Assembly: GCA_003260075.1 (NCBI GenBank) | Contig: QLIY01000574.1 | Coordinates: 33,038-97,037, forward strand | DNA: 64,000 nt | Reading direction: 5' to 3' | DNA from: Phallusia mammillata | Lineage: Eukaryota > Chordata > Ascidiacea > Phlebobranchia > Ascidiidae | In this document: one piece after another, positions 21,801 through 33,700 of the stretch | How positions within the stretch are numbered: the stretch's first letter is position 1 | How the letters are laid out: every line of letters begins with the position of its first letter | Notes under the pieces: model-generated | The model's database searches: none | Told to the model about the DNA's origin: nothing | The model's input: only the letters and a program-made list of their open reading frames with translations | Translations under genes and position numbers: made by a program

Positions 21801-24569
21801 TGAATTCGATCAAACTGTACCAAAACATTATGGAAAAACCATCCCGCGTGCCAGGGTTTGTCGACCCCTGGTTATACCCTTCATTATATTTCTATATTAC
21901 CCACTTCAATTTGCTCAGGTATTTCGTTCACGCCCAAGGAAATCGGTGAACATTTGGTGAATGTGACAAAACGTGGACAGCACGTGACTAACAGTCCCTT
22001 CCACATAATGGTCGGAGAGTCAGAAATCGGTGACGCGAGCAAAGTGAAAGTGACTGGTGATGGATGTAAAAAATGTTGCGTCATGGAAAAAACGAACTTT
22101 ATGGTGGACACTAGAAACGCTGGTTAGTTTCATGTTTTTTGTTAAAACATTCTTATTCTACGTTGCTATTTTAATCTCATTTCTACCTTTGTACCAAGCA
22201 CAAAATTTAGGACACTTTAGTTTTGACATTTAGTTTGTATCAAAGCGCATTGTGTGTATATTTCTAGGTTACGGTGGCTTGGGCCTGTCAATAGAAGGAC
22301 CGAGTAAGGTTGACATCAACTGTGAGGATATGGAAGATGGAGTGTGCAAGGTCACATACACACCACAAGAAGCTGGAAATTATATCGTAAACGTGAAATT
22401 TGCCGATAAACATGTCCCCGGTTCTCCGTTTACGGTCAAATGTAAGAAGTAGTGACGGTTAAACAACGTCATTCGTTTAAAACAGCTCTTGTGTTTTGAC
22501 AGGCGATGGTGAAGGTGCGGTGCAAAAACACAGCATCACCAGACAACAAAAAGCAGCATCAGTAGCCACAGTTGGAAGCACCTGTGATCTTAACTTGAAA
22601 ATACCAGGTATATTTTTGTACATTTTCTTGTATGTCACTTTCTTTTTTTCACTTTCTATCTATTTTCTGGCGTCTTACTTTCTTCTATTCCTTTCCGCTC
22701 GGGATGAACAGAAAACTGGAAACACTCTTTATCTACAACCTCGCGACCATCTAGTGCCTCATCTTCCTACAGCCAGTCTTATTCAAGAATGGAACAGACC
22801 TCGTATAAAAGCTCGTCACTGGGTGGCGCACAAACACAGACATATGTCCAGGAAAAATTCGGTGGTCCTGTTTCTAATACTTCATCTTCTTCTCCTTTTG
22901 TTCCTAAATTTACTAAAAATCTGACGAAGTTTGGAACTTTTGAACATCCAATATACAATAAAGGCAAGACTTTTATTGTAACACAATATGTTTTCAAAAG
23001 CTTTTTCGCTGGCAACCTGCCAATAATCTGACAATTTTAACTCTTAACTCTTATAGGTGCTGGAGTCGCAGATCTTACTGCCGAAGTAAAAAATCCCAGT
23101 GGTCACAAAGAAGATGCTGAAATTGTAGAAACCGATCAAAACGCATACAGCATTAGATTTGTTCCGAAGGTATGAATTGATACATTAATTGTGTTCATCA
23201 CCTGTGTGTGTTTTTTATTTTACGTGTTTTGAATGTTAGGAGATGGGAGTCCACACCGTAAGTGTTCGATACTTGAACCAGCACGTACCAGGAAGTCCAT
23301 TTCAGTTTACTGTTGGACCATTGGGCGAAGGTGGGGCAAAGAAAGTTACAGCAAGCGGACCCGGACTGGAAGCAGCCACTGTTAAAGTGCCTGGTAAGGA
23401 AATTTGCAGCGTGTAAATATGACCAAAATCAATTTCGTTCACTAAATAAACACTGCTAATATTATTCAGCTGATTTTTGCATTTGGACCCGAGAGGCTGG
23501 AGCTGGTGGACTCTCCATTGCCGTGGAAGGACCTTCAAAGGCAGAAATTAACTTTGAAGACCGCAAGGACGGATCTTGTGGAGTTTCCTACGTTGTCACC
23601 GAACCAGGTCAGTTTCTAGATAAAAATGTGCAGTCAGCTTTAACAACAGAACAAATCTATGAGTGTAACAAAAAAAAACTAGATTTTCAACTTGACCGAC
23701 ATTTTTGTATATCATACAAACGTATTGCATCTTTTCTTTAGGAGAGTATGAAGTTTCTGTGAGGTTTAATGATGAACATATTCCAAACAGCCCATTTCCT
23801 GTTCATGTGAGCGGAGTTGGTAGCGGGGCAGTTGATTCAGTGAGTAAAACAAAATCTTTGTTGTTGTGTTGAATCATCACACAATCTGTTTTTTGTTCAT
23901 AACAGAGCCGCTTTAAGTCGGACTCTTCTAAAGTAAAGTCGTTCGGTAGTGGGTTGCGCCGAGCAAAGATTGGTGAAAACAATTCCTTCACAGTTGACTG
24001 CGGAAATGCAGGTGCGTTGATGTTTTTGGACTTAACCTCTATAAACAGGCTACAAATATTTTTTCTCTATGCTGTTGGTTAAAGTATTGTTAAAACTCGT
24101 ATTCTTTGGTTGCACCTGCATATCGGTATAGATCCCATGTCTGCAAAATCAAAACAAAACTTTTGCGCCGTTATTGGACAAAACATAAACTAACAACCTT
24201 ATAATGTTTTGCCTGATGCGTCGTTCAGTTATGTTTGAAAATAAATAAGTTTTTTGCAGACAGTGCACATTATTTCGGCCTATGAGGTCTCATTAGTGTA
24301 GCTGGTGACTTTTACATAAAATGTTATTTTCGTTCTGAAAACTTGGGTTGATCAAGAACGCTTGTTGCATGCTGTGTACAGGGAGTAACATGTTGCTGGT
24401 CGGCATCCACGGCCCGAGCACGCCCTGCGAAGAAGTCCATGTGAAGCACATGGGACACAAAAGGTACACCGTCACTTATACTGCGAGAGAATCCGGACAA
24501 TATCTGCTTATTGTCAAATGGGGAGAAGAGCACATTCCTGGAAGCCCATTTCAAGTTACTGTGCCATGA
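6379..24569 (+). CDS. FLN: Filamin, actin-crosslinking protein (two CH domains, 24 Ig-FLN repeats)
   Basis: Filamin dimers crosslink F-actin and tether membrane and signalling proteins. CH1 begins [20 protein letters not shown] and CH2 contains [15 protein letters not shown], nearly as in FLNA. Exons: 6379-6721, 7446-7697, 7963-8060 or 8267-8364, 8978-9125, 9188-9384, 9532-9691, 9762-9962, 10278-10415, 10474-10610, 11199-11307, 11881-12081, 12653-12790, 12859-12995, 13480-13606, 13668-13861, 13921-14181, 14243-14492, 14552-14677, 14752-14888, 14954-15110, 15180-15344, 15411-15581, 15651-15818, 16062-16260, 16333-16484, 16545-16718, 16779-17008, 17075-17215, 17288-17408, 17611-17777, 17908-18021, 19036-19225, 19433-19680, 19941-20036, 20159-20243, 20647-20787, 20861-20989, 21148-21321, 21392-21553, 21919-22122, 22268-22441, 22503-22607, 23057-23169, 23240-23393, 23470-23607, 23742-23839, 23906-24011, 24382-24569. 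Sum is 7,818 nt, in phase. By FLNA homology the repeat order is 1, 2, 3, 2', 3', 4-21, 24. The start could instead be Met 6433. Confidence 0.97.
7963..8060 (+). CDS. FLN: Filamin alternative CH2 exon 3a (98 nt)
   Basis: Encodes a CH2 segment beginning [14 protein letters not shown] and ending [10 protein letters not shown]. It has a 3' splice site ending tcgag and a donor CAG|gtgaaa. It is the same length and phase (1 in, 0 out) as the exon at 8267-8364 and aligns to it without gaps. It departs from the family at two usually fixed places: the Trp of the DDWLG motif is His, and the Pro of the GIPQ motif is Ala. Because 98 is not a multiple of three, using both exons together breaks the frame. 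Confidence 0.75.
8267..8364 (+). CDS. FLN: Filamin alternative CH2 exon 3b (98 nt)
   Basis: Encodes [14 protein letters not shown] through [10 protein letters not shown], which matches vertebrate filamin at the Trp and Pro that exon 3a has lost, so it is likely the ancestral-type version. It has a 3' splice site ending caatag and a donor CAG|gtaaac. It lies 206 nt after exon 3a and is the same length and phase. Confidence 0.8.
9532..12995 (+). other. FLN: Tandemly duplicated filamin repeat 2-3 block
   Basis: Exons 9762-9962, 10278-10415 and 10474-10610 are 201, 138 and 137 nt. Exons 11881-12081, 12653-12790 and 12859-12995 are also 201, 138 and 137 nt, with the same phases. Both sets align to FLNA repeats 2 and 3 (for example KSPFEVNIS and [24 protein letters not shown] belongs to the second copy). 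The first set ends in phase 0 and the bridging exon 11199-11307 starts in phase 0, so both can be included in series. Confidence 0.8.
17370..17547. repeat. Tandem copy of the end of a filamin exon with its donor, separated by a C run
   Basis: The last 39 nt of exon 17288-17408, its GT donor and the first bases of the intron (17370-17450) recur at 17462-17547 after a run of 13 C (17449-17461). The copies differ by a 6-nt insertion and single bases, so they are not simply the same read placed twice. Reading on from the first donor meets a stop within a few codons, so the second copy is not coding in this frame. Confidence 0.8.
18089..18338. mobile_element. Fold-back element (about 100-bp inverted arms) in a filamin intron
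   Basis: The left arm from 18089 (aatctgagcaaaaaatcaga...) and the right arm ending at 18338 are reverse complements over about 100 bp. The shared core includes tgtgtgtaaaacatgactac and gacaagtgctatt. The loop is short. No clear target-site duplication was found. This looks like a MITE of unknown superfamily; the transcript could form a long hairpin here. Confidence 0.7.
18406..18552 (+). CDS. FLN: Candidate 147-nt cassette exon inside filamin repeat 14
   Basis: Bordered by a 3' splice site gttgaaaaattttag and a donor ACT|gtaagt, open throughout, phase 0 at both ends and exactly 49 codons. It lies in the intron between exons 17908-18021 and 19036-19225, which also join in phase 0, so inclusion or skipping both keep the frame. 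The encoded segment is hydrophilic and Lys/Glu-rich (includes [20 protein letters not shown]) and matches nothing I know in filamins. Coding status needs transcript evidence. Confidence 0.45.
18746..18840. repeat. 95-base uninterrupted C run in a filamin intron
   Basis: Ninety-five consecutive C on the plus strand, directly countable. Such a run is extreme for a genome this A+T-rich. It may be a real G-quadruplex/i-motif-forming tract or an assembly or sequencing artefact. Proline or glycine reading frames across it are not genes. Confidence 0.95.
19941..20036 (+). CDS. FLN: Filamin hinge-1 exon (96 nt)
   Basis: Encodes 32 residues ([20 protein letters not shown] in the middle) between repeats 15 and 16, the position of hinge 1 in vertebrate filamins. 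It is phase 0 at both ends, so it can be skipped without a frameshift. Confidence 0.75.
22712..22963 (+). CDS. FLN: Candidate 252-nt Ser/Thr/Tyr-rich cassette exon inside filamin repeat 20
   Basis: An open 84-codon segment with a long pyrimidine tract upstream, acceptor gatgaacag, and a GC-type donor AAAG|gcaaga. Phase is 1 at both ends; skipping it joins exon 22503-22607 directly to 23057-23169 and restores the normal repeat 20 order (LNLKIP followed by [11 protein letters not shown]). The insert is rich in Ser, Thr, Tyr and Gln (for example [20 protein letters not shown]). It is absent from vertebrate filamins as I remember them. Confidence 0.6.
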
Positions 24570-25074
24570 GCCACATGGAAGTTGGTGGTAGAGCATCAAA
24601 ACGTTCAATCAGCTTCGTACTTGCCTTACTGCAGAAAAGTTTTTTGTACATACCAATGGAAATGAACAAATGGTGGTACAGCTTCTTTTGCCGATAGACG
24701 CAACAAACTAAGGATGTTTATGAGCACCTGTGTTTATGTTTTTGCGTGCTATATTATAACATTAGAATAGTATTGACGTTGTAGTTGTTGTTGTGCTTGT
24801 TTTAAATTTGATCAATCATTGTCGGCCCTTACATATGTTTCAAGTTTTTGAATTATGGCTTCTTCGAAAGTGTTGTCAAAATGTACATTTTATCGTCAAG
24901 CGCATCAACAGTCTCGTGTGTAAGTTGCGAATGCATGTTGAACCAGATTGTATACTAGTTGCATAGCTTTATTTTTCTGTATTTTGCATGCCTGCCCGAT
25001 TGTACATGCAAAAAATCAAAAAATCCACATGCTTTCATGCAGTATATCATTATTGGTGCCGTTATAATCTCAAC

Positions 25075-25080
25075 AATAAA
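25075..25080 (+). promoter_or_regulatory. Candidate filamin polyadenylation signal
   Basis: AATAAA about 510 nt after the filamin stop codon. It is the best canonical hexamer in this stretch; no cleavage-site data are available. Confidence 0.4.
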
Positions 25081-26256
25081 ATATCGGATGGAATTTTGTG
25101 AAAGCAAAGTTTTCATTGCCTCTGTTCAGATCAGTAGGTTCCAAACTTTTTATTATTCTTTGGTTACGGTCACGAAACAGATTTCTTTAGCTTTCCCAGT
25201 CCAAGCTAATCTATCGTCCACACTACATAAACAGAAATTACTTATTTCTGAAGTTACTAAAAAAACATAAAAATGATGTACCAGAAAACAGAAATTAGCC
25301 TAAAAATCTTCCACTTGCAACATAAAGTAACAACCTCAGGTACTGTTTTCGCGTTTCTGTCATTTTCTGTCGAAGATATCGGCCAAAGAAAAATCTCAAT
25401 ATTAAACCGTGTCTCAGTATTTAAATATATCACCAAGTTATTTTTTTCGAGTTGATGCTGCGCCCTTTCGTAAAAATTTAAACATTGCGACACAACTTCG
25501 GCGTAGCCTCTTCAGTTTTAAAAATGTATAGCCTACATTATTGGTCCCAAATTATGGTGTTTCAATGCAACTTGTATAACGTCACAACATTATCTAAGTT
25601 GATATACCTTGACACAGTAATATATGTTTTCCAATGAAAAGGGGCGCAAAAAATACCGAAAAACGATAGAGAAAAAAGGCTGTCCCGAAATGGAAAGAAT
25701 GGAAATGATTTGAAAAAAATTTGGAACATCCTTTGAATTTAAAACCTGGAAAGTTTCTACTTCTGATGGGTACAGATCAATTTGATGTGTGTGATGCAAG
25801 AAGAGAAGCAATCGGTGCATTGGCACACGTATAATGATCAAAATACGAAACGGTTAATAAACTTACACATTACAAATAATGTTGTCGAATGGAAAAGATA
25901 AAGCTATGATAACATTCTTACGTTTTTATTTTTAACGTTTAAGGCAAACAAAGTTACGTCTTTCGGTTTTTACGTTATGACAGTTCCAATGGAAACAAAA
26001 ATTATCCGTTTTACTGTTACTGTACTTATTTGAAGTTTAGTGTAGGGCTTCGCTAGACTTTTCTAAAGGAAAATTTACACCAATAAAACAACATGTATGT
26101 TACAAAGCATTTGTTTTGTCGTGAAATGTCGATCATCGCCAAACGTTGTAAGTTTATAGCCTGGTCGTCGCGTGCGATTAAATCGTGCACCAATGTATAT
26201 CTTGTAGTTCTATGGCCAGTAATCGGTAGCGAACGTATTGCACAATCCGTGTATGG

Positions 26257-26565
26257 CAGTGGTTTTCAACTGGTGGTCCATGAAGACTTTTTGGGTGGTC
26301 CACAGGACGTTAATTATATTTTGTGTTAAATTAGAAATAAGCTAGTTTCATATGATTTATTGAATATTTATGACATAAAAGCTTATCCAAGTTGCTGGCC
26401 ATTTGTTGTTATCTGTTATCTAAAATTATGTATTGAAAGATTTTATTTCAAGCCAACAGACTTGTTGTGGATGCTTTCTTTGTCCTTTTTTAACAATGGA
26501 CTGGTCCACCATACTTTTTTAATTGGACTGGTGGTCCATGGCCTGAAACGAGTTGAGAACCACTG
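26257..26565. mobile_element. Non-autonomous hAT-like element
   Basis: Ends CAGTGGTTTTCAACTGG and GTTGAGAACCACTG are inverted repeats. A perfect 8-bp target duplication gtgtatgg flanks it (26249-26256 and 26566-26573). The 309-bp interior (tggtggtcca near both ends) has no transposase frame. Confidence 0.92.
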
Positions 26566-27784
26566 GTGTATGGTTTAACATCATGTGAAAAACATTTGTT
26601 TCTAAAACAATAATCGATACTGTTTATATGCCACCCTAAGCTTGGAAATGCGCTTTTCTGCATCTTTTTCTTGCAGCAGAGTCACTGAAATTTGCAATGC
26701 TCTAGAATAATTGTGCTGCGGCAACTGTTTTACCGTTTTTTGTTGCCATTAAGATTTTTTTTCTTTCGTCAACATTTCTAATCTTTTACGTGCTTCCCGT
26801 CGTTAATCGCAGCCAGTCAAGAGTCATTTGACGATCCAGCAACTATAGAAACGCGAATACTGCAATAACTGAGATCACCACATTAAAACGAAAAGTGGAT
26901 TTCTAAACAAGCAACAAACAGACTACATTGTGTTGCAAGTAGACGCCAAATGGTCGAATGCAGAGAATTCCTTAGGCAAGTTGGTGACGCATCGTCTGCA
27001 TGGGTTTTACAACTTTGCCAATCCGGTAAAATAATTACTGTATCCCAAGGCTTCCTAATTAAAACAATTGTTCAGAAGCAATTTGCCGATGTAATAATTG
27101 GGATCTTTACGCTTTTACCAAAAAAATCCGTGGGACGAAAAGCGGCGGCAAGGCACGCACCCGCGCGCACACACACAAAGAGGCAATCTATGCAAGGCAA
27201 AGTGTGGTGCGCACACACACGAGATTCCGCGTTCCGGTCGCGAAAGCGCTTACGAAGGAGGAAAGCCGCCATGCACGCGTTCGTCCAGTTCGTGAACCAC
27301 AGGACCGGAGCTGTTCGAGCCACTGTTGGCATTTTGCTGTTTTCAAAACCAAACATCGTCAGCTCACAGCCTCAGACGAGACGCGCAGCCGCGCAAAACG
27401 TAGCCGGAAATGACGTCAGTAATCAGATCTGACGAGATACTCACGACGAAAGCAGTACTGTCAGCCTGTCAGCAACACCGTACAGCCAGTCTTGCAACTG
27501 CCCTTTATGAGGAAATGACCATGCCTTAGAGTACGAGCTTCGAGATGACTAAATGCTAAACAAAGCTTAGCGAAAATAGAAATACTACGATGTGCGGGAA
27601 ACAGGAATAGATGCAAGAGAAAAGTAGCGACAATTCCGTAGTTCATAGTCATTAAACCGAGATGGCCGTATAACACACATGGTCAATGTAATCGCTGTTG
27701 TGTAACTTACGATTTTTATCTCCCATAAAATTGAATAATGTAAGTGTACCGTTAGGCAAGTCAAACTACTGTAAAACTGCTAAA

Positions 27785-30700
27785 ATGCGAGGTGACAAAC
27801 GAAAAACATCCAAAAGCAGTACTGATTCGCGGCAAGGAAGAAATCAAAACGTCGAAAAGACAACAGTGTACCACATTGATACAACCCTGAGCATAGATAA
27901 TGACTTGAAAGAAACAACCGGGAACATAGGACAAAACCGAAGTTGCAAACAAGTTGGAGACAAAGGATTTAAATCGACTGATCTGAGATTGAACGTTGCT
28001 AAGCATCAAAACGACGCAGAACCTTCCGAAAAAAATGCCAACGGTTGCAATCCTACAAAGCCGTTGGTGTCAAACAACATGCAAGTGGATGAACCTGACG
28101 GGGCTACAACGAACAACGAAACTATCAGTCACGGCGATGACAAGGATGAACTACAGAAAGAAAACGAAGATTGTTCGGTCAAGTCCAATTCGCACCAAAA
28201 TGTCGCTTCAAATTTTTACTCAAGGTTGGTTTGTTTGTTATGGTTTCAAACGATACTAGCACCAAAGACCCCGAAAGTTCCGACATACATTCATTGTTTG
28301 TGCATGAGTTGTTGTGCATCGCTCCGACTGGTTGCACCGGATGTGATGTCATTCTTTCGCCTTCGCGTTTTCGCTATGATCCTTTGAGTGTGGTCGACGT
28401 AACGATGTGCTATTGTTTGCATCACTTCGTCAGTTTGGGCTAGCCTGAGTGATAAACCAGTATGAATAGCCTAAACGTTTAGGTCTAAATCTAAGTTATT
28501 TTTGTAAAAACAACTGCATCTATGTATAAAATAACTGTTGTCCACATTACATACTTCTATAATATCGCTCATTTGTAATTTCATTCTGTTTAAACCTAAC
28601 ATTCCCCCAGCAGAAAGTCATTTGAAAACGTACAGCCTCCACTTGTTTTACGGATTGTCTGCAAACGGTATGCAGCACAATTGTCAAAATCAACACGTGG
28701 CATAAAGGCTGTAAGTTTAATGCTGTCACATTTTAGCAGATAAATAATTGCACTGACAACTGCAATATTTGTCAAAATATATGTCTTTCGTTTGGACAAC
28801 ATTGGTAACTCAACTTACTACAAAAGATTTACATGCGATGTCATGACTTTTTGTTAAAAAAACTGACAAAATGCCAAGTAGGTGAACCTTCAACAATAAC
28901 ATTTACGGTGCTTACCATTACACGTTAAATATAGTTATATTATTAAAAATGTTTTAAAAGAGCGTGATGACACACTACATACCAAGGGATTTCCACTGAT
29001 ATTCGGTACACCTAAGATTTTTAAGCTAAATATTTGCGGAAGAACTGTGTGATACTATACTTTTTTGTTTTAGCTTAAATTTGCTGGCTACTCGTGCTTT
29101 TATCAACGTAAAACTGGAACCGGTTGAAGTATCGGTGGCAGAAAGATGTGGAAAAGATTACATGTCTAGTTTAGAAAACAGGTTTGTGCCCATTCGTTTA
29201 TGATTTATATGTTTGACAAACGCATCAGCATATTTAGGTTTCACCATATTTCAAACTTTTATTGTCATATGGTGAACAAAATATTTAACCTAATCGAATT
29301 GTCTTTCACTGACACATTTATTGAAATAAAGACTCAAACGTTAAACATATATTGTTTTGAAGATTTTTTGATTATGTTTATTTCGTTTGCAGGACAAGCA
29401 CTGCAGGGAGTAATACCAGTGTAAGCCTTTACCAACGCAGAAGTGAAAGTCAAAGTCCCGTTTCCCACGACCATGACCTGCAATATTTGCAATCTCACGC
29501 GGAACTTTCCCCACAAACATTTGCCGAGCAGTTGCGGCACAACGATTCGGCAAGCATGGTTGTTTGTCGATCACTACCCGGAAAAACATCTAACCAGGGT
29601 TTAGGTGCGTAGGTTATTTGTTTTCAGCAAGTTTTGAGGATGGTTTGCATTTTTACAACATGTAGCCGCATTGTAACATTTTTTTCTGTAAATATATTTT
29701 AAAAACCGATTCTGTACATTTTTTAGACTCTACAAATACAAGTGGTGCAGGCCGAACCAATGGATCCTCGCTACATCATTTTGTTACTCGATACACCATC
29801 GAAAAACCCGACGAATCATCGAGGTTGGGACTTGACATATGCCTGGAAAATGATAGCTCCAACGAGGCAATAATGGAAGTGGAGTGTGGGGGAAACAAAG
29901 GTCTACTGTACGTAACCAAACTTTGCCAAGGAAGCAAAGGTTAGTTAGTTGTGTTATTCTAAATCAGGGGTGAATAACCTGCCGTACAGCCACATGCTGT
30001 GCCGAAGATGAATTTACCCGGCCGTGAACATGTGTATTAATACAGTGTTTCCTAACCAAAGTTGGGTCGCCTGTATATTCTGTTGGGTCGCCAGTTTTTG
30101 TGACAATAAGAGCATCTACGTTACGTAGCGTTATTTTGTTATTTCCCAAGGCTATAAATTGTTTCCCAATAACAATTTCATGACTATTTGGCGTGATATT
30201 GAATTATTCTGTTTGTGTGAGATCACTGCTAAGCGTTGTCTGGCTCATGCTTTGAACCAGCTCTAAAGTGGCGGAAAAACGAATAATTTTTGTTTGATGT
30301 TTTTTATTTTTCAAACTGGCGTAGTAATTTTCGAAAAGCTTTCCTGATTTATAAACAAAAATACAACCCAAATAGTAAGAATGCATGTCCATGGGTCGCG
30401 AGAAGCCACAAAACAAAATTTTGGTAAGTTTTTGGGTCGCGACAAAAAAAGATTGGGAACCACTGTATTAATACGCAATTAAGTACCGACGGCCGTGAAT
30501 TGATTAAACTCTTTTCCGAGATATTTGGAGGCTTTAAAACAATGGTTTGAATGGATTTTACTGGAATGGAATCATATGTTATATACCTGTTATACCAGTC
30601 AATTTGCCAAGTTGTACGCAAGACTTGTTGTACGGTTATTATGTGCAAACAATTAAATTAACAAGCAAACAAACAAATGTAACACAATACAGCATAAGAT

Positions 30701-33700
30701 TTGTCCATAAGGTATTGTGTCATAATATTCTTTTTACAACTCGCTTGTTGTTTTCACTCCACTTACAAAACACTGATTACATTTTTTTATTTAATTTTGG
30801 ACCCACGCCCTCCTTGGAAATGTCTGACGCCCCCTGGTTAAGAACTACTCAGTCGTAGACTGTTAAGACAGATTGCCAAATCGTTCAGCTAAATCAATGG
30901 ATAAAGTAATATCTATCTGAACTTTAAGGTGCAATATTATTAAATAAATTCTTATCTTGATAACATCAATACATAAAACAAAAACATGGGACACTTGTGG
31001 CCGTTGGTAAAATAAAATCCCTTGTTCGGTAAACATGGGATGATGTTATTTTGGTATAACTTGGGAACTGATACACACTGGTGGTCAAGAAAAACAAAGT
31101 GCTCTATTTGAGAACACTAGTGTATATAAAAACTTGTTAAATATAATTTCGTTTCTTCGAAAACTTTCGTTTGGAAAGAGTAAAAAACACTGAACTCTCT
31201 AGCGCCTAATGTGTTTGCCGGTAGAGTGTTGTTGTGCCGGCAATACTACAAGTTTACGTCAAAAAACGGCTACTATATCGTTTTTCTCCTGTTGGCAAGC
31301 CAACATACCTAAACAACAAGAAAATACATACCGTATTTACTCGATTATAAGCCGCATGTTGAGGTGTTAAAAAAATAATGTAAGCCGCCCTTGATTGTAA
31401 GCCGCACGCTGGAATTTTAGATAGGCCTACTGTTGTTTCATATTGCATCTTTCTGTTGTTACATAGTAAGTTATAACTATTTGCCCATATCTGTTAGTTA
31501 CATTGATAACTGTTTCCAACAGAACGTATATCGACGTATAATCTGTACATGCATACAAGTTTTGAACCTGAAATAAATTAAAAAGTTGGAGTGTAGAAAT
31601 AATATCAGTATAAAATTAAAATGTAAGCCGCCCTCGATTGTAAGCCGCCCTCGATTATAAGCCGCACAAACGGCAGGTAAAAAAACAATATAAGCCGCGG
31701 CTTACAATCGAGTAAATATACGGTACCTTTTTTTCGATAGGTCAGTCAATTCTTTTTAACGATGAATGGTTGACCCCGAATGAATTTCAATTTATAAGCG
31801 GAAGAGAAACTGCCAAAGACTGGAAGCGGAGTATTCGTCACTGCGGAAAAAGCTTGAAAACTTTAATGACAAAGGGTGTTCTGCAAGTTCATCCACCTGT
31901 GTGCGAATGTGATTATTGCAAAGGACAAGCGTCGGGTAAAACCGTAAGTTGATTAAATTAAGTTGACTTGAAAAAAAAAACATTAGTGCAAATGTTTTGC
32001 ATTTAATTACAACATGTAGTGAATGCATATCTAAAAAAACGTGTCTAAATAATGTTTTTTTCTGTTTCGGATATTAATAAATCAATGGAAGACAGTTGAT
32101 TATATTCATAAACTATACCAGGGTTGGGGAACCTGGGCCTTTTGGGGTAGTAAGTGCGGCCTTCGATGTAAAATTCTCTTTAAAGACCTTGACGTTGCAC
32201 GCTACATCGAAAAAAAGAAAAATGTGAAAATTCTATTTTGATTCACCTTTATTTCCTTTCTAATTCTTAGATTACTATTTAATTGGTTCTAGACCAGATG
32301 TTTGTTTTTTCCATGAGACTACTAAGAGCTTATTGCACAACTATCTTATTTATGTGACAATTAACCAATTGTTTGCGCATAATGCAATGCCCCCCCCCCA
32401 TTTTTCGACAATCAGGCGGCAGTCCGAGAACTGGAAATTGCCCTTTGTCTTTCACGGGATTCGAACCCAGGATACTCCCGGGGACGAAACCCGATCAGGT
32501 TTTGTATATGGGTCAGGCGCGCCAGGCCATTCGGCCAAGTTTCCCGCCCATAATGCAATGTTTTAGATTTGTCTGTGACGTAACAAACATCTCTTAGAAT
32601 AGATCATAGATATGCATAAAAAACGAACCTACAGGTAAAATAAATCCTGAATTTTGTAGTAGGAAATTTACTTAGGTTTAACATTGCATTCAGCTTTGAC
32701 CGTGCTATTTGGAAAAAATACAAAAGACCATTATGTAAATAAAACTATTTGGAAACCACTGTTTTAAACATGAGAAACAGATAATGCGGCCTACACGAGT
32801 GTCGACAAAACGTTGGGTGGCCTTTATGAATCAAAAGGTTCCCCACCCCTGAACTATACTATAATCCAACTGCTTTCGGTGTTTGAAGTGAATTATTGAA
32901 GTGGCAGTTTTTTTATACACCCGTTCGTTGTCAAAATATCTTCGTCATTCACAGTGTAGACCAGTTCCATCATTTTTTTCTGTCCCGCTCAATCCTTAAT
33001 TAAGGGGCGCGGGGGCAGCAGCTCAAGATTGAACCTTCACACTTCACGATTTGTATAGACCAGTAATGTAACCAAATTCAAACTATTATCAAATTCTATG
33101 TCAATGACAAACGCAGCATATCAACACTGTGCGTTGCACAAAAACAAACGACATGTCACAAAGTACAATTGCTTACCTAAATATTCACTACCACTCGAAA
33201 GTGTTAAAGTTGTGTTCTGCTGTTTTGTGTATTGGATATCGCAAGTGGAGATTACACTCATGACCCTGACAGCTCGTGATGCTTAGTTGCGGACCACTAG
33301 ATCAGATACTGGTGTAGACAGGTTGTGCTGCGTCCTGAGGTCAGCATTTAAGTTGTAATAAGTCACTGTGATTTTTGGTGTTGCCTGCGGTGCGCCTTAC
33401 ACACTGCGAAGAACTGGTACGTTCATAACAGCAAAGTAGCTGGAAACAACTCGTCAGTTCCATGGCAGGAAGGAAGGAACTGTGCCGTTTTGAACACAAC
33501 GAAGCAAGGGAAGGAAGCGATGAAGCACAGTGCGCACCACTCTGTGCTGTTTGTATTAGGTTTGACTGAATGTAGCTTAGCATGTTATAGGCTTTAATAT
33601 GTAATATTGCAAGAGAAACAGGCAGGCAGCGATCGGGATGTTAAGATGGTTTATGTACATTATTTTCCGTAGTAATTCAGGTGATATCTAGTTATGCCGC

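Larger units (their letters stand above)
24570..27784. other. Filamin 3' UTR and spacer before SAMD11
   Basis: No supported coding sequence. It contains the candidate polyA signal, one hAT element (26257-26565) and a locally G+C- and CpG-richer patch at about 27130-27420 that could be part of the SAMD11 promoter. A 160-codon open frame across that patch is not convincing as a gene. Confidence 0.5.

Noticed and set aside
26950-27432. 160-codon plus-strand open frame
   Set aside because: Arises in a locally GC-richer patch, overlaps open frames on other strands, has no family resemblance, and lies where the SAMD11 promoter is expected.
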